Of a stretch of DNA of 64,000 bases, positions 9,465-17,414 are shown piece by piece. Location of the stretch: assembly GCA_949298825.1 (NCBI GenBank), contig CASFYB010000006.1, positions 1-64,000 of the forward strand, given 5' to 3'. The notes beneath the pieces are model-generated. The model was not told the DNA's origin and did not search any database. It saw only the letters and a list, made by a program, of their open reading frames with translations. Both the position numbers and the translations under genes were made by a program. Position 1 is the stretch's first letter. The number at the start of each line of letters is the position of its first letter. The DNA is from an uncultured Helicobacter sp. GTDB taxonomy: Bacteria > Campylobacterota > Campylobacteria > Campylobacterales > Helicobacteraceae.

Positions 9465-10873
9465 TCTTTGTCCTTTGGGTAGTTTGTAGATAGCTGTCCT
9501 GCCAGCGCCCTGTAGAGTGCGATGATGGCTAGATTCTGTGATTTTATGGCATTGAGATTAGAGTTTTTGGCACTTAGGAGTGTATTTTTAGCATTTAATA
9601 GAGTGATTTTATCAATGAGTTTTTGGTGATATTGAGTTTGTACAGACTGAAAATTAAGAAGCGCTAAATCTAGATTCTTTTTAGCATTGATGGTGTTTTG
9701 GTTTGATGTTTTAAGATTGATAGAGGCGTTATTGACTTCTTGTATGGCTATGTTTATTGTATTTTGCAGGGTGTATTGTGCTTGCTTGACATCTTCTTTT
9801 GAGATTAAATAGGCTTGAGTGATGCCTTGACGGTTTAAAAGTGGCAGGCTAAGTGCGCTGGTAATCTGGCCGATCAATCCAGCAGAAGAGTTGCCTGAAA
9901 AAAGTAGCTGCCCTAGTGAGCCCCCAAGATTTAGGCTAGGTAATAAGGCTAGCTTTTTGGCTTGTTTGGTATAAAGTGCAGAATAGAGATTGTGAATAGA
10001 GTTTTGTACATCAGGACGTAATAGAAGCGTATCTTGAGGTAGGGTGCTGACTTTTGGTATAAGCATGGCTTTTAGGGGTGCATCAAATTTGTAGTCTGGA
10101 TTTTGACGATTAAGCAGGACAGATAGAGCATTTTTATTTTGCTCAAGTTGATATTCAAGATTTAAGATGTTATTTTTGGTGTTAAATAGATTTGTTTGCA
10201 GGCTAGATAGCTCGCTAATATCGCTTAATCCTAGATGATATTTTGTTTGCGTGATATGGGCTATTTGTTCTAAATTAGCAATATTTTCTTGCATATTTTT
10301 AAGGTTAGATTCTAGCTCAAGGATGGCAAAATAGTAATTTGCCACATCAGCAATAAGACTAACTTGTGCTGATTGCAAACTATCTTTAGCGGCCAGATAA
10401 CTCTGCTTAGAGGCTTTATATAGGGAGCTTAGCTTGCCAAAAATATCAATTTCCCAATTAAGGCTTAGACTTGAGTTGAGGGCATTTTGATTATAAGAGA
10501 TCTGTACATTTTTAAAATTACGATCAGAATAATTATAGTTAGCTCCAGCAGAGATGCTTGGCAGGATGCTTGCAGCATTGATTTTGATATTTGAAGCAGC
10601 CTGTTTGATTTTAGATTCTAAGGTGAGTAGGTTAGTATTATTTTTGAGGGCTTCATCAATAAGGCTATGCAGCTCTGGTATAGGAAAAAGGATAAAAAAA
10701 GTTTCTTTAAAATCCTTAGCATTATTAATGGTATTGCCTAAGGAATCTAATACATTTTGATGGGCAAAGGTTGATGGGATGTTGGTGTTTTTAATAAGAG
10801 CTTTATCATCTGGTAAATGGGTGCATCCTAGTAGGAGGAAGAGGGTAAAGAAGGGGATGATTTTAAAAATCAA
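9461..10873 (-). CDS. TolC/NodT-type outer-membrane efflux lipoprotein
   Basis: A 470-residue outer-membrane factor. The signal ends in a lipobox (FLLLGC, residues 12-17), so it is lipid anchored as in the NodT/OprM group. Two repeats of the TolC fold are visible, with the conserved LLLRPDVQNS segment near residue 270. The start is TTG at 10873 with AAGGAGAA just upstream. It is the first pump gene in the operon and lies 15 bases after thrC, so the pump probably shares the thrC transcript. Confidence 0.88.
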   Translation of the reverse strand: MIFKIIPFFTLFLLLGCTHLPDDKALIKNTNIPSTFAHQNVLDSLGNTINNAKDFKETFFILFPIPELHSLIDEALKNNTNLLTLESKIKQAASNIKINAASILPSISAGANYNYSDRNFKNVQISYNQNALNSSLSLNWEIDIFGKLSSLYKASKQSYLAAKDSLQSAQVSLIADVANYYFAILELESNLKNMQENIANLEQIAHITQTKYHLGLSDISELSSLQTNLFNTKNNILNLEYQLEQNKNALSVLLNRQNPDYKFDAPLKAMLIPKVSTLPQDTLLLRPDVQNSIHNLYSALYTKQAKKLALLPSLNLGGSLGQLLFSGNSSAGLIGQITSALSLPLLNRQGITQAYLISKEDVKQAQYTLQNTINIAIQEVNNASINLKTSNQNTINAKKNLDLALLNFQSVQTQYHQKLIDKITLLNAKNTLLSAKNSNLNAIKSQNLAIIALYRALAGQLSTNYPKDKE

Positions 10874-10888
10874 ATATTCTCCTTAGGT

Positions 10889-12355
10889 TTATAGTATTTT
10901 TATGATTTCACTTCTGATCTCATCTGGACTTGAGGATAAAACATGGCTATGCTTGATCGGCTTAGATAGGAGAGAGTGGATAGTACTAGGAGCCTTTTTT
11001 TTAAAGGTAGATTCTATTTTTTGTATGGCTTCAAAGTCTTTTGCCCTCTCACCTGTGATAGCCTTTAGCATAGTGGGGGCAAACTTGCACCACTGCGCAG
11101 TTGAATAGGCTAAAAAGTGCTCTGTAGAGTTGGTATTTTTATTTAGCTCTTCATAGGCATAGATTGCATTTGCAGTATGTGGATCAAGCAGTAGAGACTT
11201 TTTAGCATAGTTTTTGATCACTTCAAGACAGGCCTCATCTGGACAAAATAGGGCTTGAAAATATTCATGGATTGTGGCAAGTTCATTTGGGCTTAGACTA
11301 TAGGTCTGTGTGGAATCTAGATTTTGCATTAGCTCTTTTGTGCGCTCAAAGCCAAAGAGCTCAAAAAGTACACGCTCAACATTTGAGCTTTTTAAAATAT
11401 CCATGGCTGGAGAGTGGGTTAGGATGAGTTTGCGTCCCCTTAGATCATATGTGCCTGTAGAGATAAAGTCAGTAAGGATGTGGTTTGGATTAGAGGCGAT
11501 GATGATTTTACCCAAAGGTAGTCCCATCCTTTTGGCATAAAAAGCCCCTAGCGCATTGCCAAAATTTCCGCTTGGGATAATTGGAGATAGGGGCGTACCA
11601 TAGCTAAGATTGCGTGCTTTTAGATAGCAGAAATACCCCCAGATATGGTAGATAATCTGAAAGGCTATCCGTCCAAAGTTAATAGAGTTGGCCACAGAGA
11701 GGGAAAAGTCTTTTGCCTCTAGCTCTTTTTGAAAGTCTGGATTGTGGATAAGACTTTTTAGCGCACTTTGAGCATCATCAAAATTACCATTAATCCCAAA
11801 AATATGCAAATTTTTTGCTTCTTTGGTGATCATTTGTAGCTCTTGGACATCGCTTGTGCCACCCTTAGGATAGAGACAGATGACAGAGATATTTTCTTTA
11901 TCCTCAAAGCTATCTAGGGTCGCAGGACCAGTATCTCCACTAGTGGCTGCTAGGATGAGGTATTTTTTATTATGTTTTTTAGCCAGTGTGCTAAAGAGTG
12001 CGCCAAATGGGGCTAATGCCATATCTTTAAAAGCGCGTGAGCTGCCATGATATAACTCTAAAATAGCAAGATTATCAGGGAGATTGTGTGTCGTGATGGG
12101 GGCAGGATTGGAGCTATCATCAAAGCTTTTATAGCTTGATAGTGCAGAATCTAAGATATCTGGTGAAATATCTAAGTTTAGAGCAGTAAAGATGGAGTGT
12201 ACTAGCTCTGTGTAGGATTGGTTGGCTAGGGCTTGAAAGTCAATTTGAGGTAAGCTTTTAGGACACCATAATCCAGAGTTGCTAGCATTGGGATGAAAGA
12301 TTGCATGAGTAAAAGTAGCTTGCGTATTATCGCGTGAGGAGGTAAAAGCATTCAT
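10889..12355 (-). CDS. thrC: Threonine synthase
   Basis: A 488-residue PLP enzyme that converts O-phosphohomoserine to threonine. The PLP lysine is K110 in GSSRAFKDMA; SGDTGPA, PSGNFGNALGA and NPNHILTDFI are typical of the long (class 2) threonine synthases. It starts at ATG 12355 and heads the run thrC-tolC-macA-macB. The coupling of an amino-acid gene to an efflux pump looks accidental rather than functional. Confidence 0.95.
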   Translation of the reverse strand: MNAFTSSRDNTQATFTHAIFHPNASNSGLWCPKSLPQIDFQALANQSYTELVHSIFTALNLDISPDILDSALSSYKSFDDSSNPAPITTHNLPDNLAILELYHGSSRAFKDMALAPFGALFSTLAKKHNKKYLILAATSGDTGPATLDSFEDKENISVICLYPKGGTSDVQELQMITKEAKNLHIFGINGNFDDAQSALKSLIHNPDFQKELEAKDFSLSVANSINFGRIAFQIIYHIWGYFCYLKARNLSYGTPLSPIIPSGNFGNALGAFYAKRMGLPLGKIIIASNPNHILTDFISTGTYDLRGRKLILTHSPAMDILKSSNVERVLFELFGFERTKELMQNLDSTQTYSLSPNELATIHEYFQALFCPDEACLEVIKNYAKKSLLLDPHTANAIYAYEELNKNTNSTEHFLAYSTAQWCKFAPTMLKAITGERAKDFEAIQKIESTFKKKAPSTIHSLLSKPIKHSHVLSSSPDEIRSEIIKIL

Positions 12356-12393
12356 AAAAAAGCCTTATATTAAATTAAGCTAATAATGCTAAG

Positions 12394-12399
12394 ATTTTA
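12394..12399 (-). promoter_or_regulatory. thrC: Probable -10 element of thrC
   Basis: On the minus strand TATGATAAAAT forms an extended -10 (TAAAAT, with TG two bases before it), about 38 bases ahead of the thrC ATG. Confidence 0.4.
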
Positions 12400-12428
12400 T
12401 CATAAAAAGTTTAGCAAATAGTATTTTT

Positions 12429-12447
12429 GATTATAAAAATCATTATC
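12429..12447 (+). promoter_or_regulatory. Fur-box-like operator before the FkbH operon
   Basis: GATTATAAAAATCATTATC matches 16 of 19 positions of the classical Fur consensus. It lies 19 bases before the GTG start of the FkbH gene and overlaps a possible -10 (TATCAT, 12444-12449), so bound Fur would block transcription. It sits between divergent thrC and the FkbH operon; the position favours control of the latter. Confidence 0.5.
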
Positions 12448-12466
12448 ATAAAGGTAAAATAAAGTC

Positions 12467-14284
12467 GTGTTTTCTTATCCATTAGATCATCAGTTTATCT
12501 TGCGCAAGAAAAAGAGTTTAAAACGTGCGCTATTACAGGGTATATCCTTAGATCAGTTAAAAAACATAGATCAGCAAGGTCTTGCTATGCCCCCCCCCCC
12601 AAGCTTTTTGTCTAAAAAGATTGCCATCCTTGGAGGGTCAAGCACTCATGAGCTTAAGGAGATGCTTGAGCTATTTTTGCTAGATAAGGGCATTAGAGCA
12701 GAGTTTTATGAGTCTGAATACAATAAGTTTTATGAAGATGCTATATTCTCAAATCCAGAATTAGATGCCTTTAAGCCCGATATAATCTATATACACACTA
12801 GCTCTTTTAATCTTAAAATACCCCCATTTTTCCCAGATTATGAAAGTTTAGAAAATGCAGCAAAAATTGAGCTAGAGCGCTTTTTATCTATCCATCAAGC
12901 ACTTAAAGATCGTTTTAATTGTGTGATTATCCAAAATAACTTTGATTTACCCGCTTATGGGAATTTAGGGAATCTAGATAGCGTGCTTGGTAGATCTGCA
13001 CTCATACAAGCCCTTAATGTGCTTTTAGCTAAGCATTTAAAAAAGGGAGTTTATATCCATGATATTTTGGGCCTATCTTCAAAGGTTGGGCTTGATAGGT
13101 GGTATGATCTTGGGCTTTATTATCAGGCTAAGTATGCTATGAGTATGGCAGGCATGATGGAGTGTGCTTTTAGTCTTAGTCATCTTATTGGCAGTATTTG
13201 TGGTAAGGCAAAAAAGGTTTTGGTGCTAGATTTGGATAATACTTGTTGGGGTGGTGTGATTGGTGATGATGGGCTTAATGGGATTAGCATTGGTGATGAG
13301 AGTGCGCTTGGTGAGGCATATAGCGCTTTTCAAAAGTATGCAAAAGAGTTAAATATGCGTGGTGTGGTGCTAGGTGTATGCTCAAAAAATGAACAAGCCA
13401 ATGCGCTTGAGGGTTTTAGCCATCCTAGAAGCGTGCTTAAGGCTGAGGACTTTAGCGCTTTTTATGCTAACTGGAATCCAAAAAATCTCAACTTACAATC
13501 TATGGCTAAGGAGCTAAATTTGGGATTAGATTCCTTTGTTTTTATAGATGATAACCCAAGTGAGAGGGCTATTGTAAGAGAGAATCTTGATGTTAGTGTG
13601 CCTGAAGTGGGCTCTGAAGTGATAGATTTTATTGCCCATATTGATAGAAATGGCTATTTTGAGTGCATCTCTATGGCTAAAGAGGATTTAGAACGTGCTA
13701 AAAGCTATGCGCAAAATGCAATGAGAGTACAAGCCCAAAGCAAATTTGAAAGCTATGATGATTTTTTAAAAAGTCTTGAGATGAAGGCAGAGATTAGCTC
13801 TTTTAGCCCTATTTATTTAGAGCGCATCACCCAGCTGATTAATAAGACCAATCAGTTTAATACCACAACCCATCGCTACGAATATGCCCAAGTAGAAAAG
13901 ATGAGTAAGGATAAAAATACAATTGCCTTGTATGGTAGATTGTGGGATAAGTTTGGTGATAATGGATTGATAGCAGTATCTATCGGGCATGTTAAGGGGG
14001 ATGTGTGTGAGATTGATTTATGGCTAATGAGTTGCAGGGTTTTAAAAAGGGGGATGGAAGGGGTTATGATGGATGAGTTTATGGCGCGCACCAAGGCTTT
14101 GGGGGTGAGGCTTGTACGAGGGTTTTACTATAAGAGTGCTAAAAATGCAATGGTAGCAGAGCTATATGGTGAGCTTGGCTTTCAGTGTATCACACAAGAT
14201 GAGGCTCATAGCATATGGGAGCTAGAAGTAAAAGATTATAAAAAGAAAAACCATTTTATAGGAGTTGAAAATGCAGAAAAATGA
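12467..14284 (+). CDS. FkbH-like HAD-superfamily (class IIIC) enzyme, phase-variable
   Basis: A 605-residue protein of the FkbH family, which takes 1,3-bisphosphoglycerate, removes phosphate and places a glyceryl group on an acyl carrier protein. The N-terminal domain has KKIAILGGSST (residues 50-60); the HAD core has VLVLDLDNTCWGGVIGDDG with D255 and D257 as the expected nucleophile and acid/base, and VFIDDNPSER near 360; a C-terminal GNAT-like domain includes NKTNQFNTTTHRY. It begins with GTG at 12467; the family usually starts with a similar YPLD..LRKKK motif. Codons 42-45 (four prolines) are an uninterrupted C11 tract, in frame here. The next gene, a carrier protein, overlaps by 14 bases. 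C. jejuni has an FkbH-carrier pair in its flagellin glycosylation region. Confidence 0.88.
   Translation: MFSYPLDHQFILRKKKSLKRALLQGISLDQLKNIDQQGLAMPPPPSFLSKKIAILGGSSTHELKEMLELFLLDKGIRAEFYESEYNKFYEDAIFSNPELDAFKPDIIYIHTSSFNLKIPPFFPDYESLENAAKIELERFLSIHQALKDRFNCVIIQNNFDLPAYGNLGNLDSVLGRSALIQALNVLLAKHLKKGVYIHDILGLSSKVGLDRWYDLGLYYQAKYAMSMAGMMECAFSLSHLIGSICGKAKKVLVLDLDNTCWGGVIGDDGLNGISIGDESALGEAYSAFQKYAKELNMRGVVLGVCSKNEQANALEGFSHPRSVLKAEDFSAFYANWNPKNLNLQSMAKELNLGLDSFVFIDDNPSERAIVRENLDVSVPEVGSEVIDFIAHIDRNGYFECISMAKEDLERAKSYAQNAMRVQAQSKFESYDDFLKSLEMKAEISSFSPIYLERITQLINKTNQFNTTTHRYEYAQVEKMSKDKNTIALYGRLWDKFGDNGLIAVSIGHVKGDVCEIDLWLMSCRVLKRGMEGVMMDEFMARTKALGVRLVRGFYYKSAKNAMVAELYGELGFQCITQDEAHSIWELEVKDYKKKNHFIGVENAEK
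12590..12600 (+). repeat. C11 homopolymer inside the FkbH gene (in frame)
   Basis: Eleven cytosines follow an internal ATG at codon 41. With 11 the frame is open (phase ON). A change to 10 or 12 would end translation soon after residue 45, before the catalytic HAD domain. Tracts of this length are typical contingency loci in Helicobacter and Campylobacter. Confidence 0.9.
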
Positions 14285-14513
14285 AGTTTTAGAACGCGTG
14301 CAAGAGATTTTTAGAGATGTATTTGATGATGCTTCTTTGGTGATTACAGAGCAGACAAAGGCTAGTGATATTGAAGAGTGGGATTCTTTGATGCATATTA
14401 CTTTGGTTAGCGCGATTGAAAAAGACTTTTCAATGCGCTTTGCCCTAGGGGAGCTACAAGAGTTAAAGAATGTTGGCGATATGCTAGATTTGATTCTCTC
14501 TAAGCAAGGGTAG
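14271..14513 (+). CDS. Acyl carrier protein 1
   Basis: An 80-residue carrier protein with the phosphopantetheine site DSL (S39 in EEWDSLMHITLV) and four predicted helices. A longer reading from TTG 14265 is less likely, as AGGAG at 14259-14263 is better spaced for ATG 14271. It overlaps the end of the FkbH gene and is presumably the acceptor of the group that enzyme loads. It is clearly not the fatty-acid AcpP (different surroundings, DSL preceded by EEW). Confidence 0.88.
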   Translation: MQKNEVLERVQEIFRDVFDDASLVITEQTKASDIEEWDSLMHITLVSAIEKDFSMRFALGELQELKNVGDMLDLILSKQG

Positions 14514-14515
14514 AA

Positions 14516-14950
14516 ATGGAGATTGCAAAATATTGTTTTAAGGATCTTAAAGAGGGGATGATGGCCAGCTTTGATGTGGTCATCACTCAGGATATGCTTT
14601 TAGACTTTGCTAAGCTTAGTGGGGATTATAATCCCTTGCATTTAGATAGTGAGTTTGCTAAAAATGCCTGTGGGGGGGGGGTATATGTTTATGGCATGCT
14701 CTTAGCCTCATTTTATTCAAGATTATGCGGGATGCACCTACCAGGAGAGAATTGTCTTTTGCACTCTGTGCATAGTGATTTTAAAAAACCAGTTTTCATC
14801 AATGATGCTCTTAGGGTGAGTGGAGAGATCATATATTTAAACGAAGCCTTCAAAGCTCTTGAGATAAAAGCAAAGATGCAGCGCATTTTAGCTGATTGTA
14901 GTCTTGAGCTTGTGGGCAGCGCTAAGATTAAGGCAGGGTGCTTGAAATGA
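14516..14950 (+). CDS. MaoC-like dehydratase/hydratase, phase-variable
   Basis: A 144-residue hot-dog-fold protein of the MaoC family, which adds or removes water on acyl thioesters. The catalytic pair is visible: D37 in SGDYNPLHLD and H42 five residues on. The segment after it, CGGGVYVYGMLLASFYSRL, corresponds to the family's G..VhGml helix; its three glycine codons (53-55) are encoded by a G10 tract, in frame here. The gene begins two bases after the first carrier and overlaps the SDR by four bases (ATGA). Its true substrate could be a hydroxyacyl group on one of the two carriers. Confidence 0.85.
   Translation: MEIAKYCFKDLKEGMMASFDVVITQDMLLDFAKLSGDYNPLHLDSEFAKNACGGGVYVYGMLLASFYSRLCGMHLPGENCLLHSVHSDFKKPVFINDALRVSGEIIYLNEAFKALEIKAKMQRILADCSLELVGSAKIKAGCLK
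14672..14681 (+). repeat. G10 homopolymer inside the MaoC-like gene (in frame)
   Basis: Ten guanines encode Gly53-Gly55 and the first base of Val56. The present length keeps the 144-residue frame (phase ON); gain or loss of one base would remove about 60% of the protein. Confidence 0.9.
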
Positions 14951-15672
14951 GTAAAGAAGAGCATGATGTTTATTTAATCCTTGGAGCGGGGTCTGATGTG
15001 GGCAGTGCGCTTATACAGAGGATTTTAAAAAGTGATTGCAATGCTAGAATCTTAGCCCAATACAAAACCCACAAACCCCTTACCCATCCACAAATAACCC
15101 CACTTTATTGTGATCTAGCTAGCATGCCTTGCTTGGAGAATCTAATACAAGAGCTTAGATCTCAGCCCTTGGCTAATAAAATCATACATCTAGCTAGCCC
15201 TAAAGTAGAGCAAAAGCCTTTTAGAAAGCTAGAGTGGGAAGGGTTTATGGAGCATATTGAGGTTGGATTAAGAAGTATTTTTTATGTTTTAAAAGAGATT
15301 CTGCCTAAACTAAATAAGCAAAAAACCATTTCAAAAAAAGTGCTTTTTATGTTGAGCTCTTATGTCTATGGCAAGCCACCTTTAGGTATGTCAGAGTATG
15401 TAAGCATCAAATATGCCTTGCTTGGCTTTTTAAAAAGTCTTGCTAGTGAGTATAAAAATATCCAGTTTAATGCCATATCTCCATGCATGATGGAGACAAA
15501 GTTTTTAGATAATCTTGATTCTAGGATCTTAGAGCTTAGTGCACAAAATCATCCAAGAGGGAGAAATGCCAAGGTTTCTGATATTTTAGAAGCAATGGAG
15601 TTTTTGCTTGGAGAGGGCTCAGAGTTTATGACTGGGGAGAATCTAAATTTAAGTGGTGGGGAAGTATTTTAG
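14947..15672 (+). CDS. Short-chain dehydrogenase/reductase
   Basis: A 241-residue SDR. The nucleotide-binding motif GAGSDVGSALIQR is near residues 13-25, the catalytic Ser is in MLSSYVYG, and the YxxxK pair is in SEYVSIKYALL; the C-terminal LSGGEVF is typical. It probably reduces a keto group, or oxidises a hydroxyl, on a carrier-bound or sugar substrate. Start ATG 14947 overlaps the MaoC stop and is preferred to the upstream GTG at 14938. It is followed by a 38-base gap with its own AGAGG site for the next carrier gene. Confidence 0.87.
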   Translation: MSKEEHDVYLILGAGSDVGSALIQRILKSDCNARILAQYKTHKPLTHPQITPLYCDLASMPCLENLIQELRSQPLANKIIHLASPKVEQKPFRKLEWEGFMEHIEVGLRSIFYVLKEILPKLNKQKTISKKVLFMLSSYVYGKPPLGMSEYVSIKYALLGFLKSLASEYKNIQFNAISPCMMETKFLDNLDSRILELSAQNHPRGRNAKVSDILEAMEFLLGEGSEFMTGENLNLSGGEVF

Positions 15673-15710
15673 TTTGCTAGAATTCTGATTTAACTTTAAA
15701 AAGAGGTTTT

Positions 15711-15960
15711 ATGGAAAGATCAGAAATTAAAGAGCAGGTTTTAGAGGTTTTTATAGATGTGTTTGGTAAGACTTCGGGGGGGGGGCATAGATGAAAGTAC
15801 TTCTCCTGAGAATTTTGGGCCTTGGGATAGCCTTAGTGATGTGAGTTTGGTTTTAGCGCTTGAGAGGAAATTTGGCTTGCGCTTTAGTTTGGGAGAGTTA
15901 GATTCTATGCGTAGCATTGGTATGATTATAGATGTGATCAAGATGAAAATGGAGATGTAA
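15711..15960 (+). CDS. Acyl carrier protein 2, frameshifted at a G10 tract (phase OFF)
   Basis: From ATG 15711 (AGAGG upstream) the frame encodes the first helix of a carrier protein, MERSEIKEQVLEVFIDVFGK, enters a G10 tract and stops at TGA 15792-15794. The rest of the carrier, including the phosphopantetheine site (GPWDSLSDVSLV) and helices to the TAA at 15958, lies in the next frame. With nine G (or twelve) the two parts join into an 82-residue protein (with nine) much like carrier 1, with Ser40 as the attachment residue. So this copy is a contingency-locus OFF variant rather than a decayed gene. An internal ATG at 15757 opens the second frame but would lack helix 1. It abuts the MBOAT gene with no gap. 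Confidence 0.88.
15776..15785 (+). repeat. G10 homopolymer causing the frameshift in acyl carrier protein 2
   Basis: Ten guanines lie after codon 21 of the second carrier gene. Nine would restore the frame through the DSL motif to the stop at 15960. Confidence 0.92.
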
Positions 15961-17400
15961 ATGCTTTTTAATTCACTGGGTTTTATGTTTGTGTTTTTGC
16001 CCCTTTGTTTTGGGCTATATTTTTTACTTAGCTATAAGGCAAATTTTAGTCTAGCTAAGTTTTCTTTAGCTGTGTTTAGCCTTATTTTTTATGCATGGTG
16101 GGATTGGCGCTATTTGGGGCTTTTGCTTTTTTCTATTTTGTTTAACTATACTAGCGCTACTTTGATGTTAGGGGCTAAAAAGTATAAAAAGCTCATCCTC
16201 ATTTTTGCTTTATGTGTGAATATTGCGCTTTTATGCTACTTTAAATATATGGACTTTTTTATAGAGAATCTAAACTGGATAGGAGGGCTTAATTTACCCT
16301 TATTGCATATTGTATTGCCTCTTGGTATCAGCTTTTTTACGATCACTCAGATTGCATTTTTAATCGATTGCTATGAGGGGCTAGTTAAAGAAAAAAGCCT
16401 CTCAAACTATGTCCTTTTTGTGACATTTTTCCCCCATCTTATCGCCGGGCCTATTTTGCATCATAAGCAGATGATGCCTCAATTTGCCAATAAAGAAAAT
16501 GGGCTATTAAATGGGGATAATATTGTTAAGGGTATTTTTATCTTTTCTATAGGATTGTTTAAAAAAGTTATAGTGGCAGATAATTTTGCTATATGGGCAA
16601 ATGCTGGATTTATGGCTGTAGATTCTGGAGCGTCTTTAAATATTTTTGAGGCTTGGGCGAGTGTGCTTTCTTATGCATTGCAGCTTTATTTTGATTTTAG
16701 CGGCTATTGTGATATGGCTATTGGACTTGGATTATTATTTAATATCATCTTGCCTGTAAACTTCAACTCTCCTTTTAAGGCTTGCAATATTATTGATTAT
16801 TGGAAAAGATGGCATATAAGTCTTACAAACTTTATTACCACTTATATTTATACGCCTATTGTAAGGAGTTTTGATAGGCCTAGTTTTAGCAAAATTTTAC
16901 TGGCTACATTTATCACTTTTGTGATCGCTGGAATATGGCATGGCTCTGGGTGGAATTTCTTTATCTTTGGTGCTATGCATGGTTTAGGACTGGTGGTAAA
17001 TCATATCTGGCAGAAAAAAATAAAGCTTAAGATGCCAAAGGCATTAGGCTGGATTTGCATGATGGTTTGGGTGCTTATTGCTTTTGTATTTTTTAGGGCT
17101 AAGAGTTTTGATGGGGCGATTTTGATGCTGAAAAATATGTTTGGTATCAATGTCTTAGCCCTACCAGAGAAGGCCTATAAAATCCCCTTACTTTTAAATA
17201 ATATCCATATGACTGATTTTGGAGTAGCGTGCATTATTTTTGGCTTTATTTTTTGTCTGGTGGCTAAAAATAGCATAGAGCTTATGAATGGCTTTAAGGC
17301 ATGTTGGCGTAATGTGGTTTTGGTGGCTATATTTTTAGCAAGCGGGATTTTAGCTAGCGCTGGCATTAGCTATAGCGAATTTATCTATTTTAATTTTTAA
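15961..17400 (+). CDS. MBOAT family O-acyltransferase (AlgI/DltB-like)
   Basis: A 479-residue polytopic membrane protein with about eleven hydrophobic segments. The conserved WKRWHISLTNFITTYIYTP and the catalytic-histidine region AGIWHGSGWNFFIFGAMHG are intact. MBOAT proteins of this group (AlgI, PatA, DltB) take an acyl group from a cytoplasmic donor and pass it across the membrane to a glycan or polymer. The direct start after a carrier-protein gene mirrors the DltC-DltB pairing. An AlgI-like gene exists in H. pylori, but I cannot say whether this is its orthologue. Confidence 0.92.
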   Translation: MLFNSLGFMFVFLPLCFGLYFLLSYKANFSLAKFSLAVFSLIFYAWWDWRYLGLLLFSILFNYTSATLMLGAKKYKKLILIFALCVNIALLCYFKYMDFFIENLNWIGGLNLPLLHIVLPLGISFFTITQIAFLIDCYEGLVKEKSLSNYVLFVTFFPHLIAGPILHHKQMMPQFANKENGLLNGDNIVKGIFIFSIGLFKKVIVADNFAIWANAGFMAVDSGASLNIFEAWASVLSYALQLYFDFSGYCDMAIGLGLLFNIILPVNFNSPFKACNIIDYWKRWHISLTNFITTYIYTPIVRSFDRPSFSKILLATFITFVIAGIWHGSGWNFFIFGAMHGLGLVVNHIWQKKIKLKMPKALGWICMMVWVLIAFVFFRAKSFDGAILMLKNMFGINVLALPEKAYKIPLLLNNIHMTDFGVACIIFGFIFCLVAKNSIELMNGFKACWRNVVLVAIFLASGILASAGISYSEFIYFNF

Positions 17401-17414
17401 GTCAGGATATAAGT

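Noticed and set aside
15757..15960. Internal ATG 15757 as the real start of a shorter carrier protein.
   Set aside because: It has no ribosome binding site and would lack the first helix, whereas the upstream frame gives helix 1 and a good AGAGG site.
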